NCBI GenBank assembly: GCA_963663245.1
Contig: OY760143.1
Location: 1,674,001-1,738,000 of the forward strand
From: JAFGVL01 sp963663245
Lineage (GTDB): Bacteria > Bacteroidota > Bacteroidia > Bacteroidales > Paludibacteraceae
Direction: 5' to 3'
Length of the DNA: 64,000 nucleotides
Below are positions 18,117 to 27,951 of this stretch, in pieces; positions within the stretch are counted from its first letter, which is position 1; every line of letters begins with the position of its first letter. Below the pieces are notes generated by a model that was not told the origin of the DNA, searched no databases, and saw nothing but the letters and a program-made list of their open reading frames with translations. The position numbers and the translations under genes were made by a program.

Positions 18117-19304
18117 ATGAAAACAAAAAAACTATTCGTAGCTATTGCTATTTGTTTATTCTCCTCAACGATTTTTTCACAGGACTCATTAAACATTCTA
18201 AAAAACTCTGCTGATAAGCTATTAGCAGCAAAATCAAATCTAACAATTGGTGGATATGCTCAAATAGATTACAATCAAGAATTTGACAACGAAACCCGTA
18301 AAAATGGAAATTTAGATGTACATAGAATGGTTATGTTATTAGGATATCGTTTTAATGATAAAACTCAGTTTATCACAGAATTAGAGTTTGAACATGTAAA
18401 AGAAATATACGTAGAACAAGCATTTTTACAATATAAAATTAATCCATCCATAAATCTAAAAGCAGGATTAATGCTTATACCAATGGGGTTAATAAATGAA
18501 TACCATGAACCTACAGCGTTTAATGGAGTTGAGCGCCCTTTAGTAGACAGTTATATTTCACCGACGACTTGGAGAGAGATTGGTGCTGGCTTTAATGGTT
18601 TAGTACCAACATGGGGTTTAAAATACCAGGCTTATATAGTAAATGGTTTTAGTAGTTATGATGGTGTAGGTAAAATAAGTGGTGAAAAAGGGTTACGAGG
18701 AGGTAGACAAAAAGGAGCAGAATCTTTCATAAGTTCACCGAATATTTCTGCTCGACTTGATTTATATAGTTTAAAAAATCTTCAACTGGGGGCCTCTATT
18801 TATTATGGAAAAACACAAAGTTCATTATATGATGGAATTGACAAAAAAGACAATCTCACAAAAAAAATGGCTGACTCTTCAGTTGTAAGAGTTGGTATGA
18901 TTGGTATTGATGTTAGGTATAAAATCAAGAAATTTCTATTAAAAGGACAATATTACTATACTGAATTATCAAACACAAATGAATACAATGCATTTACAGG
19001 AGGAAATGATTTAGGTAGTTCTATGATTGGAGGATATATTGAAGCATCTTTTACAGTTTCTCTTAGTAAAAAAACATCACAAAAATTAGCTCCATTTGTA
19101 AGATACGAATATTTCAACACTCATAATACTGTTGAACAAAGTGTAGTTTATAATAAATCCTATGCTAACAATATAATATTAGGTGGTCTTTCCTGGAGAT
19201 TATCTGATTTTGCTGTGATAAAAGCAGACGTACAATTCATGAAGCCCGAAAGTGAAAATAAATATAACACGGCCTTTAATGCTGGTGTTGGAGTTATGTT
19301 TTAA
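18117..19304 (+). CDS. Phosphate-selective porin O/P-like outer-membrane protein
   Basis: The 395-residue protein has a signal peptide (MKTKKLFVAIAICLF, cleaved near FSQ) and a beta-barrel pattern of alternating strands ending in aromatic FNAGVGVMF. Motifs TIGGYAQIDYNQEF, NLDVHRMVMLLGYRF and VEQAFLQYKINPSINLKAG are typical of the OprO/OprP-like family of Bacteroidota. The solute is unknown. The ATG at 18105 would add four residues. The next gene starts 3 bases after the stop, so the pair is cotranscribed. Confidence 0.82.
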   Translation: MKTKKLFVAIAICLFSSTIFSQDSLNILKNSADKLLAAKSNLTIGGYAQIDYNQEFDNETRKNGNLDVHRMVMLLGYRFNDKTQFITELEFEHVKEIYVEQAFLQYKINPSINLKAGLMLIPMGLINEYHEPTAFNGVERPLVDSYISPTTWREIGAGFNGLVPTWGLKYQAYIVNGFSSYDGVGKISGEKGLRGGRQKGAESFISSPNISARLDLYSLKNLQLGASIYYGKTQSSLYDGIDKKDNLTKKMADSSVVRVGMIGIDVRYKIKKFLLKGQYYYTELSNTNEYNAFTGGNDLGSSMIGGYIEASFTVSLSKKTSQKLAPFVRYEYFNTHNTVEQSVVYNKSYANNIILGGLSWRLSDFAVIKADVQFMKPESENKYNTAFNAGVGVMF

Positions 19305-19306
19305 GC

Positions 19307-19864
19307 ATGAAAAAGCCTTTAGTAATAATTATATTTTTAGTTGTGTTACTGCCCAGCGCAGTTTCGCAACTAAATTCCTCTGTGAGTATTAAGAGCCTAC
19401 AAAAATTTATTTCTAAAAAATGTAATACTTGTATTATCACTGAAATAAGTAATAAAAATTTTAACAGTAAACTAAATGGAAGATTTTTCCAAATTAGCAA
19501 TAACAAAAAACTAAATAACTATGCCTATCTAGGACGCGTATATAGCTGTAAATCTAATGGTTGTAATGCCAACAGTAGTTCAAGTGGTTCTTCAGAGTAT
19601 TTTGATTACTACGTTGTCTTCAACCTTAACTTTCAAATAAAAAGAATTTCAATATTCAACTATCAAGCTACTCATGGACACGCAGTTTGTGCTCGATCAT
19701 GGTTAAAACAATTTTATAGTTATAAAGGCGATAAACAACTTCATGTAGGAAAAAATATTGATGCTATATCAGGAGCAACAATATCATCAAACGCATTTAC
19801 AATTGACATCCAAAAGGTATATTCTAAGCTTCCATATATAAAAGAAATGAATCTTGCTAAATAA
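19307..19864 (+). CDS. Extracytoplasmic FMN-binding domain protein
   Basis: The 185-residue protein has a signal peptide (to about residue 20) and a C-terminal FMN-binding domain with the flavinylation motif DAISGATIS. In RnfG/NqrC-type domains the Thr of SGAT (Thr158 here) carries covalent FMN attached by ApbE. Extra cysteines (Cys40, Cys43, Cys81, Cys86, Cys128) and a THGHAVCARSW stretch are unusual and could bind another cofactor. The family moves electrons across the periplasm. It sits between a porin and a hemerythrin gene. Confidence 0.75.
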   Translation: MKKPLVIIIFLVVLLPSAVSQLNSSVSIKSLQKFISKKCNTCIITEISNKNFNSKLNGRFFQISNNKKLNNYAYLGRVYSCKSNGCNANSSSSGSSEYFDYYVVFNLNFQIKRISIFNYQATHGHAVCARSWLKQFYSYKGDKQLHVGKNIDAISGATISSNAFTIDIQKVYSKLPYIKEMNLAK

Positions 19865-19909
19865 TATTTGACTAAAAATACGTATTTTAGTACTCTAAAA
19901 GAACAAATT

Positions 19910-20644
19910 ATGTATCAGACCACAAATATCCATCTGACCCCCGACTTAATTATGTCGGAAATAATAATAGAAAACCCCTATCTAATACTATTACTTGAGC
20001 ACTTTGGGCTTGATTCTAGCCTACAAAACAAATCAATTCAAGCTATTTGTAATGAAACAGAAATAAATACAGAACTATTTATCACATTTGCTAATTTATA
20101 TAATGGAAATCAACAAAACTCTAGCTCATCTTTTTCTTTTAGTAATGTAACAACTGTTATAGAATATCTAAAAAATAGTCACCAATACTATTCTAAAGAA
20201 ATATATCCATCTATTCTTTCTACTATAAAAAAAATGGCTGAGGTAAATAATCATAAAGAAATGGCAATGGTAGAAAAGTTTTTTTACGATTATTATACTG
20301 AAGTAAAAGAACACCTTGAGTATGAAGACAACTTTGTATTTCCATACGTTCTGGGTTTATACAGTCAGATTGAAGATTCAGATTACAAACCAGAAAACAC
20401 AAGCTATTCTGTGAAAGAGTACAAAGATCACCACAATGATATTGAAGAAAAATTAAATGACCTTAAAAACCTATTAATAAAATACCTACCATACAAAAAT
20501 GACCATTCTATAAGAAGAAAATTATTATTTAAACTCTTTGAACTAGAGTATGATTTAAATATTCATTCAAAAATTGAGGATACTCTACTTATTCCTCTAG
20601 TAGCTAAAATGGAAGAATACATAAGCAATGGAGACAATAAATAA
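19910..20644 (+). CDS. Hemerythrin-like di-iron protein with RIC/ScdA-like N-terminal region
   Basis: The 244-residue cytoplasmic protein has an N-terminal 70 residues resembling the DUF542/RIC N-domain but without its Cys-Cys motif. A four-helix hemerythrin domain follows with ligand candidates in SHQYY, EHLEYED, KDHHNDIE and NIHSKIED. Such proteins sense or bind O2 or NO, or repair iron-sulfur centres. The ATG at 19910 is preferred over an upstream TTG at 19868. The gene overlaps the next one, a LuxR-type regulator, by 17 bases, suggesting translational coupling. Confidence 0.8.
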   Translation: MYQTTNIHLTPDLIMSEIIIENPYLILLLEHFGLDSSLQNKSIQAICNETEINTELFITFANLYNGNQQNSSSSFSFSNVTTVIEYLKNSHQYYSKEIYPSILSTIKKMAEVNNHKEMAMVEKFFYDYYTEVKEHLEYEDNFVFPYVLGLYSQIEDSDYKPENTSYSVKEYKDHHNDIEEKLNDLKNLLIKYLPYKNDHSIRRKLLFKLFELEYDLNIHSKIEDTLLIPLVAKMEEYISNGDNK

Positions 20645-21224
20645 TATAATTATAGTTGAGTCTTCTAACATAATTTCAGAAGGTTTACTAGGCTTATTAA
20701 CAAAGAATAATAGTAGACAACAAGTTGTTATTACAGATTCATTGGAGAAAGCAAATGTTTTAATTGCAAAAATGAAATGTAATATAATTATTATTAACCC
20801 ATCCTTTTTTCAGAATAACAGAACCTTTAATGCTTTTAAAAACCAATATGAAAATATTAAAATAGCTGCCCTTGTATATGCTTATTTTGAAGATAATTTT
20901 CTGTCAAAATTTGACACTCAGGTAACTATATCAGATACGATTGAAAGTATAAATGCTAAAATCAATAGTCTTTTTAGTGACAAAAAAGAACAAGACCAGA
21001 ATAATTCGCAAGATATTCTTAGTGAGCGTGAGATAGATGTGTTGAAATTGTTAGCTACTGGTATGCCTAATAAAGAAATTGCAGATAAATTGAATATAAG
21101 TATACATACTGCAATTACTCACCGAAAAAACATTACTCAAAAGACAGGCATCAAATCCATCTCCGGTCTTACAATATATGCTGTACTACAGAAACTTATC
21201 TCTACTGATGATATTACTTTCTAA
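20628..21224 (+). CDS. LuxR/NarL-type regulator with degenerate receiver domain
   Basis: The 198-residue protein has a receiver-like fold at 1-125 and a LuxR helix-turn-helix at about 130-195 (LSEREIDVLKLLATGMPNKEIADKL and the recognition-helix region). In the receiver the phospho-acceptor Asp is replaced by Asn57 (IIIINPSF) and the acidic pair is only Glu11-Ser12. Phosphorylation by a histidine kinase is therefore unlikely. Its start lies inside the hemerythrin gene, so the two are probably made together and may form a sensor-regulator pair. Confidence 0.82.
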   Translation: METINNIIIVESSNIISEGLLGLLTKNNSRQQVVITDSLEKANVLIAKMKCNIIIINPSFFQNNRTFNAFKNQYENIKIAALVYAYFEDNFLSKFDTQVTISDTIESINAKINSLFSDKKEQDQNNSQDILSEREIDVLKLLATGMPNKEIADKLNISIHTAITHRKNITQKTGIKSISGLTIYAVLQKLISTDDITF

Positions 21225-21303
21225 AAGTCTACTAACTACTATTAGCCAGTAATTAATTAAAATTTCATTACAATTAAATATTACAAAGTTCTATCTTTTA
21301 GTG

Positions 21304-21311
21304 TATTTTTG
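21304..21311 (+). promoter_or_regulatory. -7 element TATTTTTG
   Basis: It matches TAnnTTTG 29 bases before the porin/efflux operon. The -33 box is weak. Confidence 0.5.
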
Positions 21312-21340
21312 TATCATGAAACAACAACAACTAAAAAACA

Positions 21341-22453
21341 ATGAAAATTTTAAGAATAATAATAATAATGAGCATACTTTGTTCATTATATTTAAGTAGT
21401 TTAGCACAAGAAGCTTCAATTAAAGATGAATCCGCTTTTAATTTCAACACATCCTATATTGGAGATGCTGTTGGAAATTTACAAGGAGGAATTGAAACAG
21501 GTACTGCATATTTAGGATTTGCAAACATTGGCTTAGGTTTTAATACAAAAAAAGCAAACTGGTGGAATGGAGGTCAGTTTGCAATTAGTTTTGGAAGTAC
21601 ACATGGAGATGAACCTTCTGCTGATTTAATTGGAGATATTCAAACAGCATCAAATATTGAAGCTGGAAACCTTACTTTTCTTTACGAATGTTGGTTCAAA
21701 CAAAAGCTACAAAATTTGGATATTACTCTTGGAATTCAAGATGTAAATACAAATTACGCAGTAACTGCTAATGGAGGTTTATTTCTCAACAATTCATTTG
21801 GACTACACACTGCAATGTCATTATACATACCTATCCCTACATATCCAACAACTGCATTAGGAGCAAATATACAGTGGAATATTGCTGATGATTATATATG
21901 GCAAATAGCTTTCTTTGATGGAACTCCTAATTCAAAAAATGCTTATAACACTAATTTAATAATTGGTAAAGAAGATGGCTATTTAATAGCCTCTGAATTT
22001 CAATTAGAAAAGAATATAGTTAAAAATAATAAAGGGTATTATAAAATTGGTGGATATTATCACCAACATAACTTTGCAGAAAGTCCTCATGAAAATAGTG
22101 GTTTATATATTATTGCTGATCAAAATATTTCAAAAAAAATAGCTATATTCTCTCAAATTGGTTTAAGCTTAATGAGAAATAATAATAAAAACGATTTTTT
22201 TAGTTTAGGCTTAAATTTTAAAGATTTCTCTAATAAAAGGGTTAATGATGAAATTGGGTTTGCTGTTGCTAATTTGGGTGTATACAGTAATGATATTAAA
22301 TATGAGACAACAATTGAATTAACCTATAAACTTATCATAAACAACAACCTATATCTTCAGCCAGACATACAATACATCATTAACCCTGCAAAAACAGGAG
22401 TAGAATTAGATAATGCTTTAGTTGGCATCATACGTTTCGGATTTGAACTATAA
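21341..22453 (+). CDS. OprB-like carbohydrate-selective porin family protein
   Basis: The 370-residue outer-membrane beta-barrel has a signal peptide (cleaved near LAQ). The strand pattern and motifs TAYLGFANIGLGFNTKK, WWNGGQFAISFGSTHGDEPS and a C-terminal barrel strand ending FGFEL fit the OprB/carbohydrate porin family. It is the first gene of an operon with a CusA-type pump (10-base gap), an adaptor and FeoAB. In this context it may instead handle metal or another small solute; the substrate is not known. Confidence 0.75.
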   Translation: MKILRIIIIMSILCSLYLSSLAQEASIKDESAFNFNTSYIGDAVGNLQGGIETGTAYLGFANIGLGFNTKKANWWNGGQFAISFGSTHGDEPSADLIGDIQTASNIEAGNLTFLYECWFKQKLQNLDITLGIQDVNTNYAVTANGGLFLNNSFGLHTAMSLYIPIPTYPTTALGANIQWNIADDYIWQIAFFDGTPNSKNAYNTNLIIGKEDGYLIASEFQLEKNIVKNNKGYYKIGGYYHQHNFAESPHENSGLYIIADQNISKKIAIFSQIGLSLMRNNNKNDFFSLGLNFKDFSNKRVNDEIGFAVANLGVYSNDIKYETTIELTYKLIINNNLYLQPDIQYIINPAKTGVELDNALVGIIRFGFEL

Positions 22454-22463
22454 ACCTTTAAAT

Positions 22464-25400
22464 ATGATTGATAAGATTTTAGATTTTAGTATTAAAAACA
22501 AACTAATTGTAATACTTTTTACAATTAGTTTTGTCGCATTTGGACTATTTGCTGTTTTTAATATTCCTGTTGGTGCTGTACCAGACATAACCAATAACCA
22601 AGTACAAGTAATCACTACTTCTGGGAACTTATCAACTCAAGAAATTGAACAATTTATTACTGCTCCTGTAGAAATGGAAATGGCAAATTTGCCTGGAGTC
22701 GAAGAAATTCGTTCCATATCTAAATTTGGGCTTTCTGTTGTTACTGTTGTATTTAAGGATAATATTGACACCTATTTATCTAGACAACTTATTGCGGAAA
22801 AAATAAAAAATGCATCAGATAAGATACCTGAAGGATTTGGTTCTCCTGATATGGGACCAATAACGACCGGTTTAGGAGAAATATATCAATATACTATAGA
22901 TGTAAAATCTAATTATGCGAGTAAATATACTCCTATGGATTTAAGAACTATTCAAGATTGGATAATTAAACGAAGATTATCTGGCATTAATGGAGTAGTT
23001 GAAATTAATAGCTGGGGAGGGTATCTTAAACAATACGAAATATCTATAGACCCTTCACGGCTAAAAACAGTTAACATTACATTGATGGATGTATTTGATG
23101 CCATAGAATCCAATAATAGCATCTCGGGAGGAGCGTATATTGAAAAAACAAATCAAAGCTATTTTATCCGAGGTGATGGTCAAGTAAAATCATTAGCAGA
23201 CATCGGAAACATTGTTATTTCTAACAACAATGGTATTCCATTATTAATAAATGATATTGCCGAGGTTCGCTATGGCTACGCAAACCGCTTCGGAGCTATA
23301 ACTGCTAATGGAAAAGGAGAAACCGTTTTAGGGCAGGTTATGATGCTTAAAAATGCGAATTCAAAAGAAGTTATTACCGATGTAAAAAATCGCGTAACCG
23401 AAATTCAAAAAAACTTACCTGAAGGTGTTTATATTAACCCTATTTTAGAAAGAAGTGAACTTATATCAAAAACATCCTTTACAGTAACTGAGAACCTTAT
23501 ACTAGGGGCAATTATCGTTATGCTCACAGTTATTCTATTACTCGGAAACATTCGTTCTGCTTTAGTAATTACGTCTATGATTCCATTATCGTTACTGTTT
23601 ACCATTTCTATGATGTATATTTTTGGTATTGATGCAAACCTAATGAGCTTAGGAGCTCTAGATTTTGGAGTTATAATTGATGGTGCCGTAATTATAGTTG
23701 AGTTTATTGCTCTTCGAATTTCTGTTCAGAAAAATGAAATTGATAGATTATCGGGTGATAAGAAACAAAGTCTAATGAATTTCATATCATTAAAAGGGGC
23801 TTCAAAAATGATGAAATCAGCCATCTTTGGGCAAATTATTATTCTTATAGTATTCATTCCTATTTTGTCATTAAATGGTGTTGAAGGAAAAATGTTTCGT
23901 CCTATGGCTCTCGCATTTTCATTTGCCATTGTTGGGGCTATGATTTTTGGATTAACTTGGTTGCCTGTTGCTTCTTCACTTTTTCTTAAAACAGAAAAAA
24001 AGAAAAAAAAGAAAAACATATCAGATTGGGTAATGAACAAAGCCTATAATTCCTATTTTCCTGTCATTAAATGGTCTTGTAATCACAAACGAATTGTCCT
24101 TGGTGCTGCCATTCTTTCTTTAGTTATCACTTTCTTCTTATTCTCTCGTATTGGTGGAGAATTTGTACCTACTCTTGACGAAGGAGATTTTGTTATTCAG
24201 CCCGTTTTAAAAACTGGAACCTCTTTAACAAAAACAATAGAGATGACTACTAAAATGGAAAATATTTTGATTGAAAAATTTCCTGAAGTAAATCAAATTG
24301 TAAGTCGCATAGGAGCTGCGGAAGTTCCTACCGACCCAATGTCAATGGAAGAAATCGATATGATTATTAAACTAAACCCTCGAAACACTTGGATAAATGC
24401 AAAAAGCAAAGATGAGCTAGCTGAAGAATTTAAAGACGCATTATCTGTTATTCCCGGTATAGAATATGAGTTTACACAACCTATAGAAATGCGATTCAAT
24501 GAGTTAATTACAGGAGTTCGCTCAGACATTGCCATAAAAATATTTGGAGATGATCTAGACTACATCAATAAAAAAGCGGTCGAAATAAAAAATTTAGTGG
24601 CTAAAGTTCCAGGAGCAGGAGATGTTATTTTAGAAAAAACGGCAGGACTTCCTCAAATAAAAATCGACTACGACAGACAAAAAATAGCCTATTATGGCCT
24701 TGATATTAAAACTCTAAACAGCTATCTTTCAACTGCTTTCGCAGGAAAAACGGCAGGCGTTATTTTTGAAGGAGAGAAACGATTTGATATGGTAGTTCGA
24801 TTTCAAGAAGAGAACAGAACGGATATCGAAAATGTCAAACAACTATCTGTACCATTAAATAATGGACAACAAGTTCCATTATCAGAACTGGCAGACATTC
24901 AATATACCAAAGGGCCTGCAAAGATATCAAGAGAAAATACACAACGTAGAGTTGTTGTAAGTGTAAATGCTAGAAATAGAGATTTACAATCTGTTGTTGA
25001 GGATATTCAAAAAACAATTGATGAAAACATTACGCTTCAACCAGGAAACTACATTTCCTATGGAGGACAATTTGAAAACCTAAAAACAGCAAGTAATCGT
25101 TTGATGTTTGCTGTTCCTATTGCCCTATTATTAATTTTCATTTTTTTGCATTTTGCATTCAAATCATTAAAAGATGCCTTGCTTATTTTCACAGCTATTC
25201 CTTTATCTGCAGTTGGAGGCGTTTTATTTTTATGGATAAGAGATATTCCTTTTAGCGTTTCTGCAGGTGTTGGGTTTATTGCTCTCTTTGGCATTGCTGT
25301 ACTAAACGGAATTGTCTTAATAGAACACTTAAAAGAACTTCAACAAAGCGGCATGAAAAATATGCGAGAGTTAATATTAACAGGTACTAAAGATAGACTG

Positions 25401-26813
25401 CGTCCAGTTATGCTTACAGCAAGTGCTGCAGCAATGGGCTTCTTACCTATGGCAATATCTACAGGAGCTGGAGCCGAGGTTCAACGGCCATTAGCAACAG
25501 TCGTAATAGGAGGCCTTATTACATCAACAATGCTAACAATGATTGCTCTACCTCTACTATTTGAGATTTTCTATACTACAAAAAAGATAAAGTTATTCCC
25601 TTTAAAACTAATTAGACCATCCTCAACAATACTATTATTGTTGTTAATCCTTCCACTAACCACAAAACCAACATTTGCTCAAAAGAAAATATTAAGTTTA
25701 AATGAGATTAGTGAAATTGCCCTATCTAACAACAAGCGAATTAAAGCATATGAATTAAAAAGAGAGGAACAAAAAGTGCTTAAACGTACTGCCTTTTCTT
25801 TAGATAAAACTATGCTCACTTATGGTAGTGATGAGAATAATATGGCAGAAAATGGTTATCCTCTTAAAGTGTATGGTCTGGAGCAAAATTTCAATTTTCC
25901 GACTCAATACTTGGCTGAACTAAATGCAAAAAAGATCAATATTTATAAAGCTGAAACAATCTTAAGAATTGAACAACAACAACTAAAAAAAGAGGTTTCT
26001 ATTTGCTATTATACTATTCAAAAACTATTGAACAAACAACTAATTTACACCTCTATAGATAGCCTGTATTCCAAATTACTTTACAATGCTGAAATCAAAC
26101 ATAAAAAAGGAGATTTTAGCCCACTCGATTTTTTAAATATCAAAGCAAAACGACAACAAGCAAGCTTAAATCTTAAAAACATTGAATATACTATAGATAA
26201 ATCATTCCAGCATCTTAGAACACTACTAAATTTTAATGATGAGTTTACTATTTCTACCGAAAACGAGTTCGCTCTTTTAAATGAAGAAAACATAGAGAAT
26301 AATCCTTCTATTCAACTATTATTGTTAGAAGACAACTATAAAAGAGCTGTTTTAAGAATAGAACGGAATAAGTTACTCCCAGACATAGCATTTAATTATT
26401 TTTTAGGGACTAACTATGCTAAAAACGCTAAATACTACCCTGGTTTTCAAATAGGATTATCCGTTCCTTTATTTTATGGCAAAAATAAAGGACAGATCAA
26501 ATCAGCAAAAATTGCATTTAATGCACAGCAGTTGCTTACTCAAAATGAAATTTCATTACTTAAAACAAAACTAGAAGGCTACAAAAAAAATGAATTGAAA
26601 TACAAAGAAATTATTGCATATTATAATAATTCAGGACAAGAGCTACACAAAGAAATTTTAAGAACTATATTAACAAGTTTTAAAAGAGGAGAAATCGATC
26701 TATTTAAATTTGTCTATAGCTATGAAAATGCCATGCAAATTAAACTAGACTATTTAGACAATGTATTGGAGTACAATACAATATTACTTGAACAAATGTA
26801 TTTATCAAACTAA
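22464..26813 (+). CDS. CusA/CzcA-type heavy-metal RND pump fused to a TolC-type outer-membrane factor
   Basis: The 1449-residue protein holds a complete HME-RND transporter at about 1-1040: first helix NKLIVILFTISFVAFG, PVGAVPDITNNQVQV, and the proton-relay motif LGALDFGVIIDGAVIIVE. A second hydrophobic signal-like segment (about 1053-1072, ending TTKPTFA) comes next. The remaining roughly 375 residues form a TolC/OMF domain (LSLNEISEIALSNNKRIKAYELK). Fused CusA-OMF chains occur in Bacteroidota. A signal-peptidase site after Ala1072 could separate the parts. It exports mono- or divalent metal ions with the adaptor encoded next; the metal cannot be assigned. The start at 22464 is chosen over an in-frame TTG at 22422 inside the porin gene. 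Confidence 0.9.
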   Translation: MIDKILDFSIKNKLIVILFTISFVAFGLFAVFNIPVGAVPDITNNQVQVITTSGNLSTQEIEQFITAPVEMEMANLPGVEEIRSISKFGLSVVTVVFKDNIDTYLSRQLIAEKIKNASDKIPEGFGSPDMGPITTGLGEIYQYTIDVKSNYASKYTPMDLRTIQDWIIKRRLSGINGVVEINSWGGYLKQYEISIDPSRLKTVNITLMDVFDAIESNNSISGGAYIEKTNQSYFIRGDGQVKSLADIGNIVISNNNGIPLLINDIAEVRYGYANRFGAITANGKGETVLGQVMMLKNANSKEVITDVKNRVTEIQKNLPEGVYINPILERSELISKTSFTVTENLILGAIIVMLTVILLLGNIRSALVITSMIPLSLLFTISMMYIFGIDANLMSLGALDFGVIIDGAVIIVEFIALRISVQKNEIDRLSGDKKQSLMNFISLKGASKMMKSAIFGQIIILIVFIPILSLNGVEGKMFRPMALAFSFAIVGAMIFGLTWLPVASSLFLKTEKKKKKKNISDWVMNKAYNSYFPVIKWSCNHKRIVLGAAILSLVITFFLFSRIGGEFVPTLDEGDFVIQPVLKTGTSLTKTIEMTTKMENILIEKFPEVNQIVSRIGAAEVPTDPMSMEEIDMIIKLNPRNTWINAKSKDELAEEFKDALSVIPGIEYEFTQPIEMRFNELITGVRSDIAIKIFGDDLDYINKKAVEIKNLVAKVPGAGDVILEKTAGLPQIKIDYDRQKIAYYGLDIKTLNSYLSTAFAGKTAGVIFEGEKRFDMVVRFQEENRTDIENVKQLSVPLNNGQQVPLSELADIQYTKGPAKISRENTQRRVVVSVNARNRDLQSVVEDIQKTIDENITLQPGNYISYGGQFENLKTASNRLMFAVPIALLLIFIFLHFAFKSLKDALLIFTAIPLSAVGGVLFLWIRDIPFSVSAGVGFIALFGIAVLNGIVLIEHLKELQQSGMKNMRELILTGTKDRLRPVMLTASAAAMGFLPMAISTGAGAEVQRPLATVVIGGLITSTMLTMIALPLLFEIFYTTKKIKLFPLKLIRPSSTILLLLLILPLTTKPTFAQKKILSLNEISEIALSNNKRIKAYELKREEQKVLKRTAFSLDKTMLTYGSDENNMAENGYPLKVYGLEQNFNFPTQYLAELNAKKINIYKAETILRIEQQQLKKEVSICYYTIQKLLNKQLIYTSIDSLYSKLLYNAEIKHKKGDFSPLDFLNIKAKRQQASLNLKNIEYTIDKSFQHLRTLLNFNDEFTISTENEFALLNEENIENNPSIQLLLLEDNYKRAVLRIERNKLLPDIAFNYFLGTNYAKNAKYYPGFQIGLSVPLFYGKNKGQIKSAKIAFNAQQLLTQNEISLLKTKLEGYKKNELKYKEIIAYYNNSGQELHKEILRTILTSFKRGEIDLFKFVYSYENAMQIKLDYLDNVLEYNTILLEQMYLSN

Positions 26814-26823
26814 AAAAAGAAAT

Positions 26824-27942
26824 ATGAAGCGAACATCATTATTCATAATCATAATAAGCTTTTTTATTACATCCTGTGGAAGCAATAAAAAGGAGGAAGC
26901 TAAATTGAGTACAGATGAAAAATTGATAATAATATCTGAAGAACAATTTAAAGCAGATAATATGGCATTTGGAGAGATGCAAGAAATAAGTTTCTCTGAA
27001 CTTATAAAATGTAATGGTAACATTGTATCAAAACCATCGGGGATAGCAAAAATTAGCCCAACTGTTTCTTGTTTAGTTAAAAACATCTATTGCACAAGCG
27101 GTCAGAAAGTAAATGCGGGACAGATTCTCTTCAAACTATCTGGTAACGAATTTCTTGACCTTCAAAAAGATTTCTCTGAAACAGCAAGTCAGTTAAAACG
27201 AATAGAATCTGAATATGAAAGAATCAAATCACTTTATAATGACAGTATCGGGACAAAGAAAGATTTGATATCGAGTGAAAGTGAATATAAGAGTATAAAT
27301 GCCAAATATTCAGCATTAAAAATAAAAATAAAGTTGATCGGATTAGATGTTTCGAAAGTTGAAAACTCTAATTTTTACCAAACATTTTTAATAAAATCTC
27401 CCATTGATGGATATATCTCTAAAATCAATGTTTCCATAGGTCAAAACATTGATCAGCAAACAAATATGGCTGAAGTTCTTGATATTAAACAACTACAGTT
27501 ACAAATATCTCTCTATGAAAAAGATATAAATAAATTGAATATAGGGCAACAAATAAATTTTAAATTATCAAGTAATAATGATAATATTTATACCGCAAAA
27601 TTAGTTTCAATAGGAAGAACAGTAAATCCGGATTCTAAAACAATTGAATGTTATGCTGATATAGACGATTTAGATAGTGGAAACTTTGTAAACAACGCTT
27701 ATATTGAGGCTGACATAATATATAAAACTGAAATAGCAAAAGCTGTTCCAGAAGAATCTATACTCAAAATTAATGATGCTAATTATGTACTTGCATTTAT
27801 AAAAAAACACAATAACAGCTACTACTTAAAAAGTCTAGAAGTAAAAATTGGTCGCTCTAGTAGTGGTTATGTAGAAATTTTGAAGCAATTAAGTTACTCT
27901 AAGTTACTATCAAAAGGAACATATAATATAATAATTGATTGA
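26824..27942 (+). CDS. RND efflux periplasmic adaptor lipoprotein (CusB/CzcB type)
   Basis: The 372-residue membrane-fusion protein has a lipobox (ITSC, Cys18), a barrel-sandwich half-motif SPTVSCLVKNIYCTSGQKVNAGQ, a helical hairpin (about 105-170), the second half-motif IKSPIDGYISKINVSIGQNI and a beta-barrel. It bridges the RND pump and OMF domain encoded immediately upstream. The ATG at 26824 (MKRTSLFIII) is chosen because it begins the signal sequence; a longer frame begins inside the pump gene. Confidence 0.9.
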   Translation: MKRTSLFIIIISFFITSCGSNKKEEAKLSTDEKLIIISEEQFKADNMAFGEMQEISFSELIKCNGNIVSKPSGIAKISPTVSCLVKNIYCTSGQKVNAGQILFKLSGNEFLDLQKDFSETASQLKRIESEYERIKSLYNDSIGTKKDLISSESEYKSINAKYSALKIKIKLIGLDVSKVENSNFYQTFLIKSPIDGYISKINVSIGQNIDQQTNMAEVLDIKQLQLQISLYEKDINKLNIGQQINFKLSSNNDNIYTAKLVSIGRTVNPDSKTIECYADIDDLDSGNFVNNAYIEADIIYKTEIAKAVPEESILKINDANYVLAFIKKHNNSYYLKSLEVKIGRSSSGYVEILKQLSYSKLLSKGTYNIIID

Positions 27943-27951
27943 ATCTAACAG

